NCBI GenBank assembly: GCA_038227995.1
Contig: JBBRPP010000014.1
Coordinates: 39,281-103,280, forward strand
Origin: WLMZ01 sp038227995
GTDB taxonomy: Bacteria; Actinomycetota; Acidimicrobiia; Acidimicrobiales; Ilumatobacteraceae
Length of the DNA: 64,000 nt
Direction: 5' to 3'
The translations under genes were made by a program, and so were the position numbers. The notes beneath the pieces were generated by a model, which saw only the letters and a program-made list of their open reading frames with translations, did no database searches and was not told where the DNA came from. This document shows, in pieces, positions 16,676-25,999 of the stretch (its first letter is position 1; each line of letters opens with the position of its first letter).

Positions 16676-17923
16676 ATGACCGACACCATCTCCGACGATC
16701 TTCAACCCGTGACGCACGAAACGAGCACTCGGTCGACAGATCCATTGTGGCGGTCGCGCCTGACCCGCGCCGGTGTCGCGTACATCATCTCGCGAATGTG
16801 CGTCGTGGCCGGCGCGGCGATCGTCGCCGCCCAGCGCGTCAAGCAGGACCAGGCTGACGGCATTGCCCGACCCAAGAACGCGATCAGCAACATCACCGAC
16901 GTGCTGACGTCGTGGGACGGCAAGTGGTACTTCGCGCTGGTCCGCGACAGCTACCCCTCGCACGTGCCGGCACACATGACGTGGGACGACTACCAGGCCC
17001 GCACCGCCTTCTTCCCCGTCTACCCCGACCTGGTGCGTTGGTTCGACAAGATCCTGCCTGGGGGCGACGTGTTCGCCGGACTGATGTTGAACATCATCCT
17101 CGGGGCGGTCGCCGTCTCCCTCGTCGGGGCGCTGGCGCGCACGATCTTCGACGACAAGGTCGCGTATCGATCCATGCTGTTGATGGCATTGTTCCCAGGC
17201 AGCTTCGTGCTCTCGTTCACCTACAGCGAGGCAACGCTGCTCGTGGTCGCAGCGGGCTGTTTGCTCTGCCTGCAACGGCGGCACTGGTTGGCGGCGGGGG
17301 TGTTGGCCTCGGTCGGCGCGGCGACGAGACCGAACGGCATTGCCTTGATCGCCGCGTGCGCGGTGGCCGCGCTGTTGGCCCTACGCGAACGTCGCGAGTG
17401 GCGATCACTGGTGGCGCCGGCGATCGCACCGATCGGATTCATCGGGTTCCACATCTTCCTCTGGCGCCGCACCGGCGAGAAGCTGGCGTGGTTCCGGGTC
17501 CAGAGCGAGGCATGGCACGAAGGCACCAGCTTCGGGTTGACCGCACTGCGCAACACCGCCAAAGCCTTCATCCACCCGCTTGCATCACCGACCGACATCA
17601 TCACAGCCGTCTCGTTCATCGCGACGATCTTCCTCGTCTACACCGCCTGGAAGAAACGGCTGCCGTGGCCGATCGTGACGTACTGCGCTGTCGTGCTGAT
17701 CCTGATGCTCGCACCCAGCACGGTGACCGCCCGGCCGCGCTTTCTGTACACCGCCTTCCCGCTCCTGATCTCGGCCGCGGCGTGGATCCGCGACATCGAG
17801 ATCAAGCACCGCGACGATGACGACTCGTTCCATCACGAACTGTGGCCCGCTGCGCTCGTGTTGTGTTCGGCCGGAATCGTCACCCTGACCGCGCTCTACG
17901 GTGTGTTCGGCGCGATCCCGTGA
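16676..17923 (+). CDS. PIG-V-like GT-C mannosyltransferase
   Basis: A 415-residue polytopic membrane protein with roughly eight to ten hydrophobic helices. The first large loop holds LTSWDGKWYFALVRDSYP and then TAFFPVYPDLVR, a pattern typical of PIG-V/mannosyltransferase-2-like GT-C enzymes where the Asp is the candidate catalytic base; donors are polyprenyl-phosphate mannose. Start ATG 16676 lies 29 nt after a TAGCGT box (16641-16646) without a clear ribosome-binding site. GTG 16637 in the same frame is less likely. Its stop overlaps the epoxide hydrolase start (TGATG). The polyprenyl-phosphate mannose synthase-like gene 1 kb downstream is a plausible supplier of its donor. Confidence 0.78.
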   Translation: MTDTISDDLQPVTHETSTRSTDPLWRSRLTRAGVAYIISRMCVVAGAAIVAAQRVKQDQADGIARPKNAISNITDVLTSWDGKWYFALVRDSYPSHVPAHMTWDDYQARTAFFPVYPDLVRWFDKILPGGDVFAGLMLNIILGAVAVSLVGALARTIFDDKVAYRSMLLMALFPGSFVLSFTYSEATLLVVAAGCLLCLQRRHWLAAGVLASVGAATRPNGIALIAACAVAALLALRERREWRSLVAPAIAPIGFIGFHIFLWRRTGEKLAWFRVQSEAWHEGTSFGLTALRNTAKAFIHPLASPTDIITAVSFIATIFLVYTAWKKRLPWPIVTYCAVVLILMLAPSTVTARPRFLYTAFPLLISAAAWIRDIEIKHRDDDDSFHHELWPAALVLCSAGIVTLTALYGVFGAIP

Positions 17924-19056
17924 TGAGTGGGCGCCCGTTCACCACGACGCCCTTTCTCATCGACATCGCCGACGATGTGATCGACGATCTTCGGTCACGG
18001 ATCAGGCTGACCAGGTGGCCAGACGCCGCACCGGGCGAGCCGTGGAGCCAGGGCACGGACCTGCTGTATCTGCGCGGCATGCTCGACTACTGGGCCAACG
18101 GATTCGATTGGGGAGCGCAGCAGCGTGCGCTCAACCTCCTCCCCCAGTTCATTGCTGACGTGGACGGCACCACTGTTCACTACGTTCACGTCCGCGCCCG
18201 ATCGGGAGTGGGCATCCCGCTGATCCTCACCCATGGCTGGCCCGGCACGTTCGTCGAGTTGCTGCCGCTCGTCCCGCTGCTGAGCGGCAATTTCGACCTG
18301 GTGATCCCCTCGCTGCCCGGTTACGGCTTCTCGCCACGACCGCCACGCACGGGCATCGACCGGCGGCACGTGGCGCGCCTGTGGCATCGGCTCATGCAGG
18401 GCCTCGGCTATGAGCGATTCGGGGCGTACGGCACCGATTTCGGGGCCGGTGTTGCCACATTCCTCGGGCTCGACCAGCCCGACGACCTCATCGGTATCCA
18501 CCTCTCGACGTTCGAGCTCGCGCCGGTGCTCGACCACCAATCGCCCGAGTTGTCGGCCGAGGAACGCGAGTACATCGCCCAGGCCGAGCGGTGGTCCGAG
18601 GTGGAGCGCGGCTACAGCCAGATCCAGTCGACCAAACCGCAGACCGTCGGCTACGGGCTGAACGACTCGCCAGCCGGTCTCGCAGCGTGGGTGATCGAGA
18701 AATGGCGATCGTGGTCGGACAGCCACGGCGATCTCGATGCCACCATTCCGCGCGACACCCTGTTGACGATGCTCACGATCTACTGGGCAACCCAGACGAT
18801 CACCTCATCGATGCGCGACTACTTCGACAACCGCTGGTCGACTCAGGCGCACACGGCGCGCGACTACGTGCGAGTGCCGACGGCGTTCGCCAGATTCGGC
18901 AACGAGTTCATCCCCGAAGGTGAGCCACCCCGAACCTTTGCGGAGCGGTTGTACAACGTCCAGCGCTGGACGATGATGCCCCGTGGTGGCCATTTCGCAG
19001 CCACTGAACAGCCCGCACTGCTGGCCGCCGACATCGCTGCGTTCTTCAGCTCGTGA
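17923..19056 (+). CDS. epoxide hydrolase, alpha/beta-hydrolase fold
   Basis: A 377-residue protein of the microsomal-epoxide-hydrolase-like group. The N-terminal EHN domain (about 10-110) contains RIRLTRWPDAAP and the WS motif region; HGWPG (residues 100-104) forms the oxyanion hole; YGTDFGAGV holds the nucleophile Asp, and RGGHFAATEQP near the end holds the catalytic His. Tyr residues that activate the epoxide are present in the cap. It starts on the stop of the mannosyltransferase gene (TGATG), an odd coupling of a soluble hydrolase to a membrane glycosyltransferase. The gene ends 3 bp from the convergent polyprenyl-phosphate sugar synthase. Confidence 0.9.
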   Translation: MSGRPFTTTPFLIDIADDVIDDLRSRIRLTRWPDAAPGEPWSQGTDLLYLRGMLDYWANGFDWGAQQRALNLLPQFIADVDGTTVHYVHVRARSGVGIPLILTHGWPGTFVELLPLVPLLSGNFDLVIPSLPGYGFSPRPPRTGIDRRHVARLWHRLMQGLGYERFGAYGTDFGAGVATFLGLDQPDDLIGIHLSTFELAPVLDHQSPELSAEEREYIAQAERWSEVERGYSQIQSTKPQTVGYGLNDSPAGLAAWVIEKWRSWSDSHGDLDATIPRDTLLTMLTIYWATQTITSSMRDYFDNRWSTQAHTARDYVRVPTAFARFGNEFIPEGEPPRTFAERLYNVQRWTMMPRGGHFAATEQPALLAADIAAFFSS

Positions 19057-19059
19057 TGC

Positions 19060-19815
19060 TCAGTGCGGCTGTGGTTCGCGGTGGCGGATCTTGGCCCACG
19101 TGTCCACGATCGCCCAACGGGTGACGAGCAACATCGACTCGGCGATGATGCGGCCCGACATCTTGGACGTGCCGACCTGGCGATCGACGAAGGTGATCGG
19201 GCTCTCCACCACGGTGTACCCACCACGGATCAGGCGGCGGACGAGCTCGGTGAGAAACGCGTATCCCTCGGCACTCGTCGATGTCGGATCGATCGCACGC
19301 AACGCCGTCGCTCGGTACGCACGAAAGCCTGCCGTGCAGTCGTGGATGTGCAGGCCGAGAACGGTCGAGGTATAGCGGTTGCCCCAGCGTGACAGGACGC
19401 GACGGTGGAGCGGCCAGTTGACGGCTCCACCACCGGGCACGTATCGCGAGCCGATCGCCACATCGGCGCCGTGTTCGATGCGGGACACGAGCGCAGCGAT
19501 CGCGGCCGGATCGTGAGAGAAGTCGCAGTCCATCGAGACCACGACCTCGGTCCAGTCGGCGTAGCGCGGCGTCGAGAGCACCTCGGCGAAGCCGTTGCGA
19601 TACGCACTGCCGAGCCCCTGCTTGGCCGCCCGGTGAATGACATGGATCTGGTCGTCGTCGGCTGCCACGGCGTCGGCCAGTCGGCCTGTTCCGTCGGGGC
19701 TGTTGTCGTCGACGATCACGATGCGAGCGTCCGGCATCACCCGTCGAACCTCGCTCAGGAAGCGTTCGATGTTCTCCGCCTCCTGATAGGTGGGAACGAC
19801 AACGACCGTGTGCAC
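19060..19815 (-). CDS. polyprenyl-phosphate mannose synthase-like GT2 glycosyltransferase
   Basis: A 251-residue cytosolic GT2 enzyme like the catalytic domain of dolichyl/polyprenyl-phosphate mannose synthases (Ppm1/DPM1). Motifs in order are VVVPTYQEAENIE at the N-terminus, IVDDNSPDGTG (nucleotide-sugar binding), MDCDFSHDP (metal-binding DxD-like site), SRYVPGG, and GTSKM near the end. It would make polyprenyl-phosphate mannose from GDP-mannose for GT-C enzymes such as the one at 16676. Start is GTG 19815, 8 nt after TAGCGT; upstream frame to 19932 has no family sequence. No fused acyltransferase or membrane domain is present. Confidence 0.9.
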   Translation of the reverse strand: MHTVVVVPTYQEAENIERFLSEVRRVMPDARIVIVDDNSPDGTGRLADAVAADDDQIHVIHRAAKQGLGSAYRNGFAEVLSTPRYADWTEVVVSMDCDFSHDPAAIAALVSRIEHGADVAIGSRYVPGGGAVNWPLHRRVLSRWGNRYTSTVLGLHIHDCTAGFRAYRATALRAIDPTSTSAEGYAFLTELVRRLIRGGYTVVESPITFVDRQVGTSKMSGRIIAESMLLVTRWAIVDTWAKIRHREPQPH

Positions 19816-19823
19816 GAGCCGCC

Positions 19824-19829
19824 ACGCTA
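19824..19829 (-). promoter_or_regulatory. -10 box of polyprenyl-phosphate sugar synthase gene
   Basis: TAGCGT ends 8 nt before GTG 19815, consistent with a leaderless start. Confidence 0.5.
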
Positions 19830-19863
19830 GCGGTCCCGACCTTGTCCCACCCCAGCACCGTGT

Positions 19864-19869
19864 TAGATT
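19864..19869 (+). promoter_or_regulatory. -10 box candidate of aftD-like operon
   Basis: TAGATT matches TAnnnT, 32 nt before ATG 19902, giving a leader of about 25 nt without an evident ribosome-binding site. Confidence 0.4.
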
Positions 19870-19901
19870 CGCCGCCGCCAGACCCAGGCGCGACAACCCG
19901 T

Positions 19902-22900
19902 ATGACCGACACAACCACTGCGTTCTTCTCACGCGTCAAGCGCGCCCAAACGAGTCTCCAGGTGCTGTTGCTGGTGGCCCTGGCGTACATACCAACGCTG
20001 ACGGCGGCGCCGGGCAAGATGCCCACCGACACCAAGCTGTACCTGTACTTCGACCCCACACGCCTGACATCGGATGCGCTGCACGCGTGGGACAGCCGGC
20101 AGTTCGCCGGCTGGGTTCCGCACCAGACCATCAGCTACCTCTGGCCTTCGGGGCCGTGGTACTCGTTCTTCAGCGCGATCGGCGCGCCGGACTGGATCGC
20201 TCAGCGGATGTGGATCGGCACCTTGATGGTGCTTGGCGGGCTCGGGGTGCGGTGGGCCGCCAAGCTGCTCGGCGTCTCGGCCACCGGAGCGCTCGTCGCC
20301 GGGCTGTTCTACCAACTCTCGCCGTACATCCTCCCGTACGTGTCGCGCACCTCGGTGATGATGCTGCCATGGGCCGGCCTCGGCTGGCTCGTCGGTCTCA
20401 CCGTCCGCGCCGCGACGAGAACCAAGTGGCGCGACATCGGGCTGATCGGTCTCGTCATGGCAACGGTTGCTTCGACCAATGCCACGGCGATCCTGATGGT
20501 CGCACCCGGGCCTGCGCTGTGGCTGGTCCACGCGGCTTGGGCACGCAGCATCACGTGGCGTCGCGCCGTGATCACCGCTGCGAAAGTCGGCGGCATCAGT
20601 TTGATGACGTCGCTGTGGTGGATCGCGATGTTGTCGATCCAGGGCAAGTTCGGCGCTGATGTCCTCAGCTACTCCGAGACGCTCCAAGCCGTCTCGCTCA
20701 CGTCGTCGAGTACGGAAGTACTCCGCGGCATGGGCTACTGGCTCTTCTACGTCCGCGACCCCATCGGCTTCACGACCAGCGCGTCGTTCACGTACATGGC
20801 TTCCGGCCGAGCGATCATCATCAGCTTCGCCGTGCTCGGCATCGGGGTGCTCGGTCTCGCGTGCACGAGATGGGCCAGCCGTCGGTACGCAGTGTTGCTC
20901 GTGTTCGTCGGCGTGGTGCTGGCCGTCGGCGTCCACCCGATCGACAACCCGTCGCCGCTCATGTCGGGCTTCGCCGACAACTCTCGATCCAGCATCGCGC
21001 TCGCACTGCGAAGCAGCACCCGCGCGCTTCCGCTGAGCACGTTCGGCCTGGCGCTCGGCGCCGGCGCCTTGATCACCGCGCTGAGCCGCACGCGTCTGCG
21101 GGTGCGCAGGTACGTGCCGTGGCTTGCGGGTCTGCTGGCGATCGCCAACATGCCCGTCATCTGGAACGGTGGCTTCGTCGATGCCGCGCTGATCCGCGAC
21201 GAGAACCCACCGAAGGCGTGGACCACCGCCGCGGCTGCACTCGACGCATCACCGTCGGGATATCGCGTGTTCCAACTGCCGGGGTCCGAGTTCGGCGCGT
21301 TCCGCTGGGGCTATACCGTCGACCCGCCACTACCCGGGTTGACCGACAAGCCACTGGTCACGCGCGACCTTCTCCCATTGGGCAGCGCGGCCGCGATGGA
21401 TCTGATCTATGCCCTCGACGACCGGTTTCAGGACGGCACCGCCGAGCTGTCCGAGGTCGCGCCGATCGCGCGGCTGCTCGGCGTCGACACGATCTGGTTG
21501 CCGAACGACATCGCATTCGAACGCTTTCGCACGCCACGCCCAGAGCTCACCGCGAAGTTGTTCGCCACGCCCGGCAACGGGCTCGGGACACCCATCACGT
21601 TCGGCACGCCGGCCGTCAATGTTCCGATTGTCCCGATGGTCGACGAACAATCGATCAGCAATCCGGCGGTCGGCACTCCCCTGGCTCCGGTCGAACTCGT
21701 GCCCGTCCAGGATGCGCAGCCGATCATGCGCGCCAAGACGGCCACGAACACAGTGGTCATCGCCGGCAGCGGAGACGGGGTGGTCGACGCCGCCGCGGCT
21801 GGACTGCTCTCCAGCTCCGCCATGATCCGCTACGCCGCCGATGTTCCGCAGCCGAAGGCCGGCGCAGTCGACCCGCTGACGACCGCGAGCGTCATCGTCA
21901 CCGACAGCAACCGCGACCGCGCCCACCAATGGCGCGGCTCGCAGGATGTGTGGGGTTTCACCGAGGACGGCGCGAGCGGATCGGGTGTCCTGAAATTCGA
22001 CAGCTCGGATCAACGCACGCCGGTCTTCCCCACCGAGACCAGCGCCGACATGACCGTGTCCGAACAGCGTGGGCCGGTCACGGCTGCGGTGAGCTCGTAC
22101 GGCGAACCGTTCGCCTATCGCCCAGAGGATCGCGCCGCGATGGCGATCGACGGCAAGGACTCGACAGCCTGGCTCGTGGCCGATCGATTCGATCCGAACG
22201 GCGAGTACATCCGATTGACGAGCAAGCAGCCGATGTCGACGCTCACCCTCGAGCAGCCACAGGACGCACGCAATCGCTGGATCACCAAGGTCGACGTCAC
22301 CGACGACTCGGGCACGTACTCCGTCGACCTCGACGACGCATCGCGCTCGACTGCGGGCCAGGCGATCACGTTGCGCAAAGCGTCGACCGTCGCCACCATC
22401 ACGATTCGGGCCACCGAGCACACACCACTCGCTCCGGGTGAGGGGCTGGATGCGGTCGGATTCGCCGAGATCCGCACCGGCTCCGGGCCCACAGAGGAAC
22501 TGATCCGGGTGCCGAGCAACGTCTTGCCCCGCCTGGCGGCCAACCAGGGCGTCGACATCGTGCTCAGCCGGCTGCGCACGAGCCCAACCGATCGCTGGCG
22601 CAGCGACCCCGAACCGACGCTGGCTCGTGTGTTCACGCTGTCGACGGAACGCAGCTTCGCGCCCACCGTCACCGCTCGTCTCGATCAGCGCGCGGACGAT
22701 ACGACGATCGCGAAACTGATGAGCTGGACCGGCACGACAGCCAACCGACGCCTCACCGGCGTCCCGGCGATGGGCGGATGGGCGTCCACCGACGGCGACC
22801 CCGCGACATCGTGGGTCTCACCGTTCGGCCAAGCCGTGGGCAGCGCACTCACCATCCCGCTGGCGTCGTCGGGCACCGTGTCGTCACTGCGCATCGTGCA

Positions 22901-24161
22901 GCCACCCTCGACCCAATACGGAGTGATCACGCAGGTCTCCGTGGCGAGTTCGTCCGGATCGCAAACGGTCGCCGTCCCGACGCCGGACAGCACGGGCGCG
23001 AGCAGCGTCGACTTCCCTCCGGTCAGCGGCGCGGCTCTCACGATCACGGTCACGGCGACCAACGGGACGACGACGCTCGATCGACGGTACGGCGAGCTTG
23101 TGCAGCTGCCCGTCGCGATCAGCGAGATCTCCGGCGCCGGGATCATCGCGAAGGCGCTTCCTGCCTCGATCGACACGGGTTGCCGCAGCGACCTGCTCAC
23201 CACCGATTCCAGCGGATTCGCGATCCAGTTCTCCGGCTCGATCAGCGACCTCTTCGCGGGCACGCCCGCCACGGTCACCGCGTGCGGTCCGGCGTCGTTC
23301 TCGCTCGGCAACGGCGAGCACATCGTGCGCAGCGCAGTCGGTCTCGCCACGGCCATCGACATCGACCGAGTCGTGCTCACCGGCAGCACTGCGCTGGCGA
23401 ACGCTGTGCCCGACGGTGTAGGCCGCCCGATGCCCGGTCCGCAACCGACCGTGACCGTGCTGTCCAGCAGTCACACCTCACGGACAGTACGCGTGGACTC
23501 CTGCGTCGACGGCTGCTGGTTCATCTTCGGAGAGGGCTACAACACCGGTTGGCATGCGACGAGCGATGGAACGTCACTCGGCGATCAGCAGCTGGTCGAT
23601 GGCGGGTTCAACGGTTGGTACCTTCCCCCCGGTTCGGGCGCGCGGACGATCCATCTCGAGTTCGAGGGCCAGAAGACGCTCACACTCGCCTTCCTGCTGA
23701 GCGCGCTCGGTGTGTTGCTGTGCATCGCGCTGATCGTCTTCGACCGCCGTCGCCGTGATGCGTACGCGTCCGATCCCCCGGCGATGAATTCGATCCTGGG
23801 CCGGCCAATCCCCGGCTCGCCGTATCGCTGGAACAGTCCGGCAGCGATCAGCACGGCGGTCGCATCGGTCGCAGGCGTGATCGTCATCTCGCCGCTGTGG
23901 GGTGTGATCTGTGGCGCCGTCGCGTTCCTCGCCGGCTTCGTTGCCAAGCGCCCGCGCCTGCTCGGCTACGCGGCCGCGGCGATCGTCACCTACATCGGGC
24001 TGGTGATGGCCTACCGGGTCTCGACTCAGCACCCATTCGTCAATGCGGGTTGGCCGGGACATTTCGCGGACCTCGACAGGCTCGGGATGACCGTGATCGT
24101 GTTCCTGCTGGCCGCCGTGCTGGCTGTCCGCCAACCACCGACGGAGACAGCCGCCAGCTAG
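19902..24161 (+). CDS. AftD-like alpha-(1->3)-arabinofuranosyltransferase
   Basis: A 1419-residue giant membrane protein resembling mycobacterial AftD. After the first helix comes the diagnostic stretch GKMPTDTKLYLYFDP, then ALHAWDSRQFAG and YLWPSGPWY, closely paralleling AftD. About eleven N-terminal helices (to residue 430) form the GT-C core. The soluble middle (about 500-1250) holds two discoidin-like carbohydrate-binding segments: one near 746 (IDGKDSTAWLV) and one near 963 (DGDPATSWVSP). A final set of helices spans about 1255-1405. AftD adds decaprenyl-phosphate arabinose to branch points of arabinan. In-frame TTG 19842 and GTG 19860 are weaker starts. It heads an operon with the GMC/epimerase genes, 15 bp away. 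The acceptor polymer in this organism is unknown. Confidence 0.88.
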   Translation: MTDTTTAFFSRVKRAQTSLQVLLLVALAYIPTLTAAPGKMPTDTKLYLYFDPTRLTSDALHAWDSRQFAGWVPHQTISYLWPSGPWYSFFSAIGAPDWIAQRMWIGTLMVLGGLGVRWAAKLLGVSATGALVAGLFYQLSPYILPYVSRTSVMMLPWAGLGWLVGLTVRAATRTKWRDIGLIGLVMATVASTNATAILMVAPGPALWLVHAAWARSITWRRAVITAAKVGGISLMTSLWWIAMLSIQGKFGADVLSYSETLQAVSLTSSSTEVLRGMGYWLFYVRDPIGFTTSASFTYMASGRAIIISFAVLGIGVLGLACTRWASRRYAVLLVFVGVVLAVGVHPIDNPSPLMSGFADNSRSSIALALRSSTRALPLSTFGLALGAGALITALSRTRLRVRRYVPWLAGLLAIANMPVIWNGGFVDAALIRDENPPKAWTTAAAALDASPSGYRVFQLPGSEFGAFRWGYTVDPPLPGLTDKPLVTRDLLPLGSAAAMDLIYALDDRFQDGTAELSEVAPIARLLGVDTIWLPNDIAFERFRTPRPELTAKLFATPGNGLGTPITFGTPAVNVPIVPMVDEQSISNPAVGTPLAPVELVPVQDAQPIMRAKTATNTVVIAGSGDGVVDAAAAGLLSSSAMIRYAADVPQPKAGAVDPLTTASVIVTDSNRDRAHQWRGSQDVWGFTEDGASGSGVLKFDSSDQRTPVFPTETSADMTVSEQRGPVTAAVSSYGEPFAYRPEDRAAMAIDGKDSTAWLVADRFDPNGEYIRLTSKQPMSTLTLEQPQDARNRWITKVDVTDDSGTYSVDLDDASRSTAGQAITLRKASTVATITIRATEHTPLAPGEGLDAVGFAEIRTGSGPTEELIRVPSNVLPRLAANQGVDIVLSRLRTSPTDRWRSDPEPTLARVFTLSTERSFAPTVTARLDQRADDTTIAKLMSWTGTTANRRLTGVPAMGGWASTDGDPATSWVSPFGQAVGSALTIPLASSGTVSSLRIVQPPSTQYGVITQVSVASSSGSQTVAVPTPDSTGASSVDFPPVSGAALTITVTATNGTTTLDRRYGELVQLPVAISEISGAGIIAKALPASIDTGCRSDLLTTDSSGFAIQFSGSISDLFAGTPATVTACGPASFSLGNGEHIVRSAVGLATAIDIDRVVLTGSTALANAVPDGVGRPMPGPQPTVTVLSSSHTSRTVRVDSCVDGCWFIFGEGYNTGWHATSDGTSLGDQQLVDGGFNGWYLPPGSGARTIHLEFEGQKTLTLAFLLSALGVLLCIALIVFDRRRRDAYASDPPAMNSILGRPIPGSPYRWNSPAAISTAVASVAGVIVISPLWGVICGAVAFLAGFVAKRPRLLGYAAAAIVTYIGLVMAYRVSTQHPFVNAGWPGHFADLDRLGMTVIVFLLAAVLAVRQPPTETAAS

Positions 24162-24176
24162 GCTGACGTCTTCGTC

Positions 24177-24533
24177 ATGGCTGGTCATTCCTCTCGCGCT
24201 CTCGTCGATCCCTTTGCGCAACGGTTGCTCAGCACCGACCTTCCCGGACTGACACGCGCGCAGCGCGACGAGGTCAGCGCCTTCGCCGTGCGGCGAGTCG
24301 ACGGCCTGCCGAGCGCGCTGCGCATCGGCGTCACACTCATCGCCGCGCCGATGCGACTGATCGTCGCCGTGCCCGGTTCGGGACGAATCGTCAGCTGGCT
24401 GATTCGCCACCCGCTGCCCGGTGTCGGCGAGTACGTGCGCATGATCAGGTCGCTGGCGTACACGTACATCTGGGAGCGGTGGCCTGACGCGTCGACGAAC
24501 GGGACGGTCACAGCGGCGGGCGACAGCCGATGA
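24177..24533 (+). CDS. small conserved-looking protein preceding GMC oxidoreductase
   Basis: A 118-residue protein I do not recognise. It is mostly helical by appearance, with one moderately hydrophobic segment (RIGVTLIAAPMRLIVAVP, residues 45-62) and a following SWLIRHPLPGVGEYVRM region. Its stop overlaps the GMC oxidoreductase start (ATGA), so it is likely a partner or maturation subunit of that flavoenzyme; small helical partners are known for some GMC dehydrogenases. A TAGGCT box (24159-24164, over the aftD stop) lies 12 nt upstream and might give it its own promoter. Function unknown. Confidence 0.75.
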   Translation: MAGHSSRALVDPFAQRLLSTDLPGLTRAQRDEVSAFAVRRVDGLPSALRIGVTLIAAPMRLIVAVPGSGRIVSWLIRHPLPGVGEYVRMIRSLAYTYIWERWPDASTNGTVTAAGDSR

Positions 24534-25999
24534 GCGCGGACACACCGATGCATTCGATCGCGACGCTTCCCCGCTACGACGCTGAGATCCTCGTCATCGG
24601 ATCAGGGGCAGGCGGGGCGACGACGGCAGCCCTCCTCGCGGAGGCCGGGTTCGATGTCCTGGTCGTCGAGGAAGGCGAATGGGTGGAACAGGGCTCCGTC
24701 GTACCGTTCTCGCTCGAACAGATGGACCGCCAGTACCGTTCGGGAGGGGTCACGGTTGCCCTCGGGCTGCCATCGATCGCCTACACCGAAGGGCGATGCG
24801 CGGGCGGCGGCACCGAAGTCAACAGCGGCCTGTATCGCCGCCCCCCGGCAGAGCTGCTCGAGCGGTGGCGCACCCAATATCACATCCGTGATCTCGATCC
24901 CGATGACATCTATGCCATCGCTGATGAGATCGAGACGGCCATCAACGTCACCACCGTGCCGGGCCCGGTGTCGGCGCCCAGCGCCGTGCTGCAACGCGGC
25001 GCCGATGCACTCGGTTGGGAGAACAGCGAGAGCCCGCGCTGGATGACGTACCCGCCGGGAGGCAACGCCGCCAGTGGCCGGCGACAGAGCATGACGCGCA
25101 CCTATCTGCCCCGCGCGCACGCCGCCGGTGCGCGCATCCTGACCCAGTGCCGGGTCCGCAAGTTGGCGATCGACTCGACCACCGCCCGCCACGCCGATGT
25201 CACGCTCGCCGACGGCTCCCCCGCGCGGATCGCGTTCCGCCACGTGTTCGTGTGTGGTGGGGCCATCCACACGCCGGCGTTGCTGCAGCGCAGCGGATTG
25301 CGCGAGCGCATCGGCGACACCTTGGCCGTCCATCCGACGGTGAAGTTGGCGGCGCGATTTCGCGACAAACTCAACGTCCCCGACGATGTTCCCGTCCATC
25401 AGGTCAAGGAGTTCGCTCCCGACATCTCCTTCGGTGGCTCGGCCAGCAACCCAGGCCTGATCGCGCTGTCATTGGCCGACAACTGGCGCGACTTCGCGCA
25501 TGCCCAGGACGATTGGGAACGCGTCAGCGTGTACTACGCCGCGATCACGAGCCAGGGCAAGGGCCGTGTCAAGGCGGTGCCCGGCCTGCGCGATCCGCTG
25601 GTCACGTACCACCTCACCGCCCGCGACAAACATCTGCTTCGGAGCGGGCTCAGCCGTCTGACCCTGTTGATGCTGGCCGCCGGTGCTGACGAGGTGTACC
25701 CCAGCTACCGCGCAGCTCCGGTGATCCGCTCGGCAGCCGACATCGCCCTGTTGCAGCAGTCGTTCGCAACGACCAAGGCGACGGTGATGACCGTGCACCT
25801 GTGCTCGACCGTGCCGCTCGGCGAGCATCCGTCGTGCGCCGCGGACAGCTTCGGCAAAGTGCGCGGGATGCGCAACGTTTGGGTCAACGACGCCTCGCTC
25901 CTGCCCGAAGCACCCGGCGTCAACCCGCAAGGTTCGGTGATGGCGTTCGCCGTCCGCAACGCCAGACGATTCATCGAAAGTGAGCGACCCCATGGCTGA
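24530..25999 (+). CDS. GMC family FAD-dependent oxidoreductase
   Basis: A 489-residue flavoenzyme. The ADP-binding motif VIGSGAGGATTAALLAEAG begins near residue 23; the middle has CAGGGTEVNSGLYRRPP, and the C-terminal GMC motif is VNDASLLPEAPGVNPQGSVMAFAVRNA, where Asn stands at the usual His/Asn catalytic position. Family members oxidise alcohols such as sterols, sugars or choline. The neighbours are an overlapping small protein upstream and two NAD-dependent epimerase/3-beta-hydroxysteroid-dehydrogenase-like genes downstream, suggesting a shared route on a hydroxylated lipid or sugar. No signal peptide is visible. Confidence 0.9.
   Translation: MSADTPMHSIATLPRYDAEILVIGSGAGGATTAALLAEAGFDVLVVEEGEWVEQGSVVPFSLEQMDRQYRSGGVTVALGLPSIAYTEGRCAGGGTEVNSGLYRRPPAELLERWRTQYHIRDLDPDDIYAIADEIETAINVTTVPGPVSAPSAVLQRGADALGWENSESPRWMTYPPGGNAASGRRQSMTRTYLPRAHAAGARILTQCRVRKLAIDSTTARHADVTLADGSPARIAFRHVFVCGGAIHTPALLQRSGLRERIGDTLAVHPTVKLAARFRDKLNVPDDVPVHQVKEFAPDISFGGSASNPGLIALSLADNWRDFAHAQDDWERVSVYYAAITSQGKGRVKAVPGLRDPLVTYHLTARDKHLLRSGLSRLTLLMLAAGADEVYPSYRAAPVIRSAADIALLQQSFATTKATVMTVHLCSTVPLGEHPSCAADSFGKVRGMRNVWVNDASLLPEAPGVNPQGSVMAFAVRNARRFIESERPHG

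Noticed and set aside
15639..16745. N-terminal extension of the enoyl-CoA hydratase to 635 residues
   Set aside because: The extension is antisense to the AlkA-like glycosylase; crotonase sequence begins at 15638.
24159..24164. TAGGCT before ATG 24177 as another leaderless promoter
   Set aside because: Spacing is 12 nt, outside the 5-9 nt range at the other sites, and the gene can be read from the aftD transcript; left as only a possible promoter.
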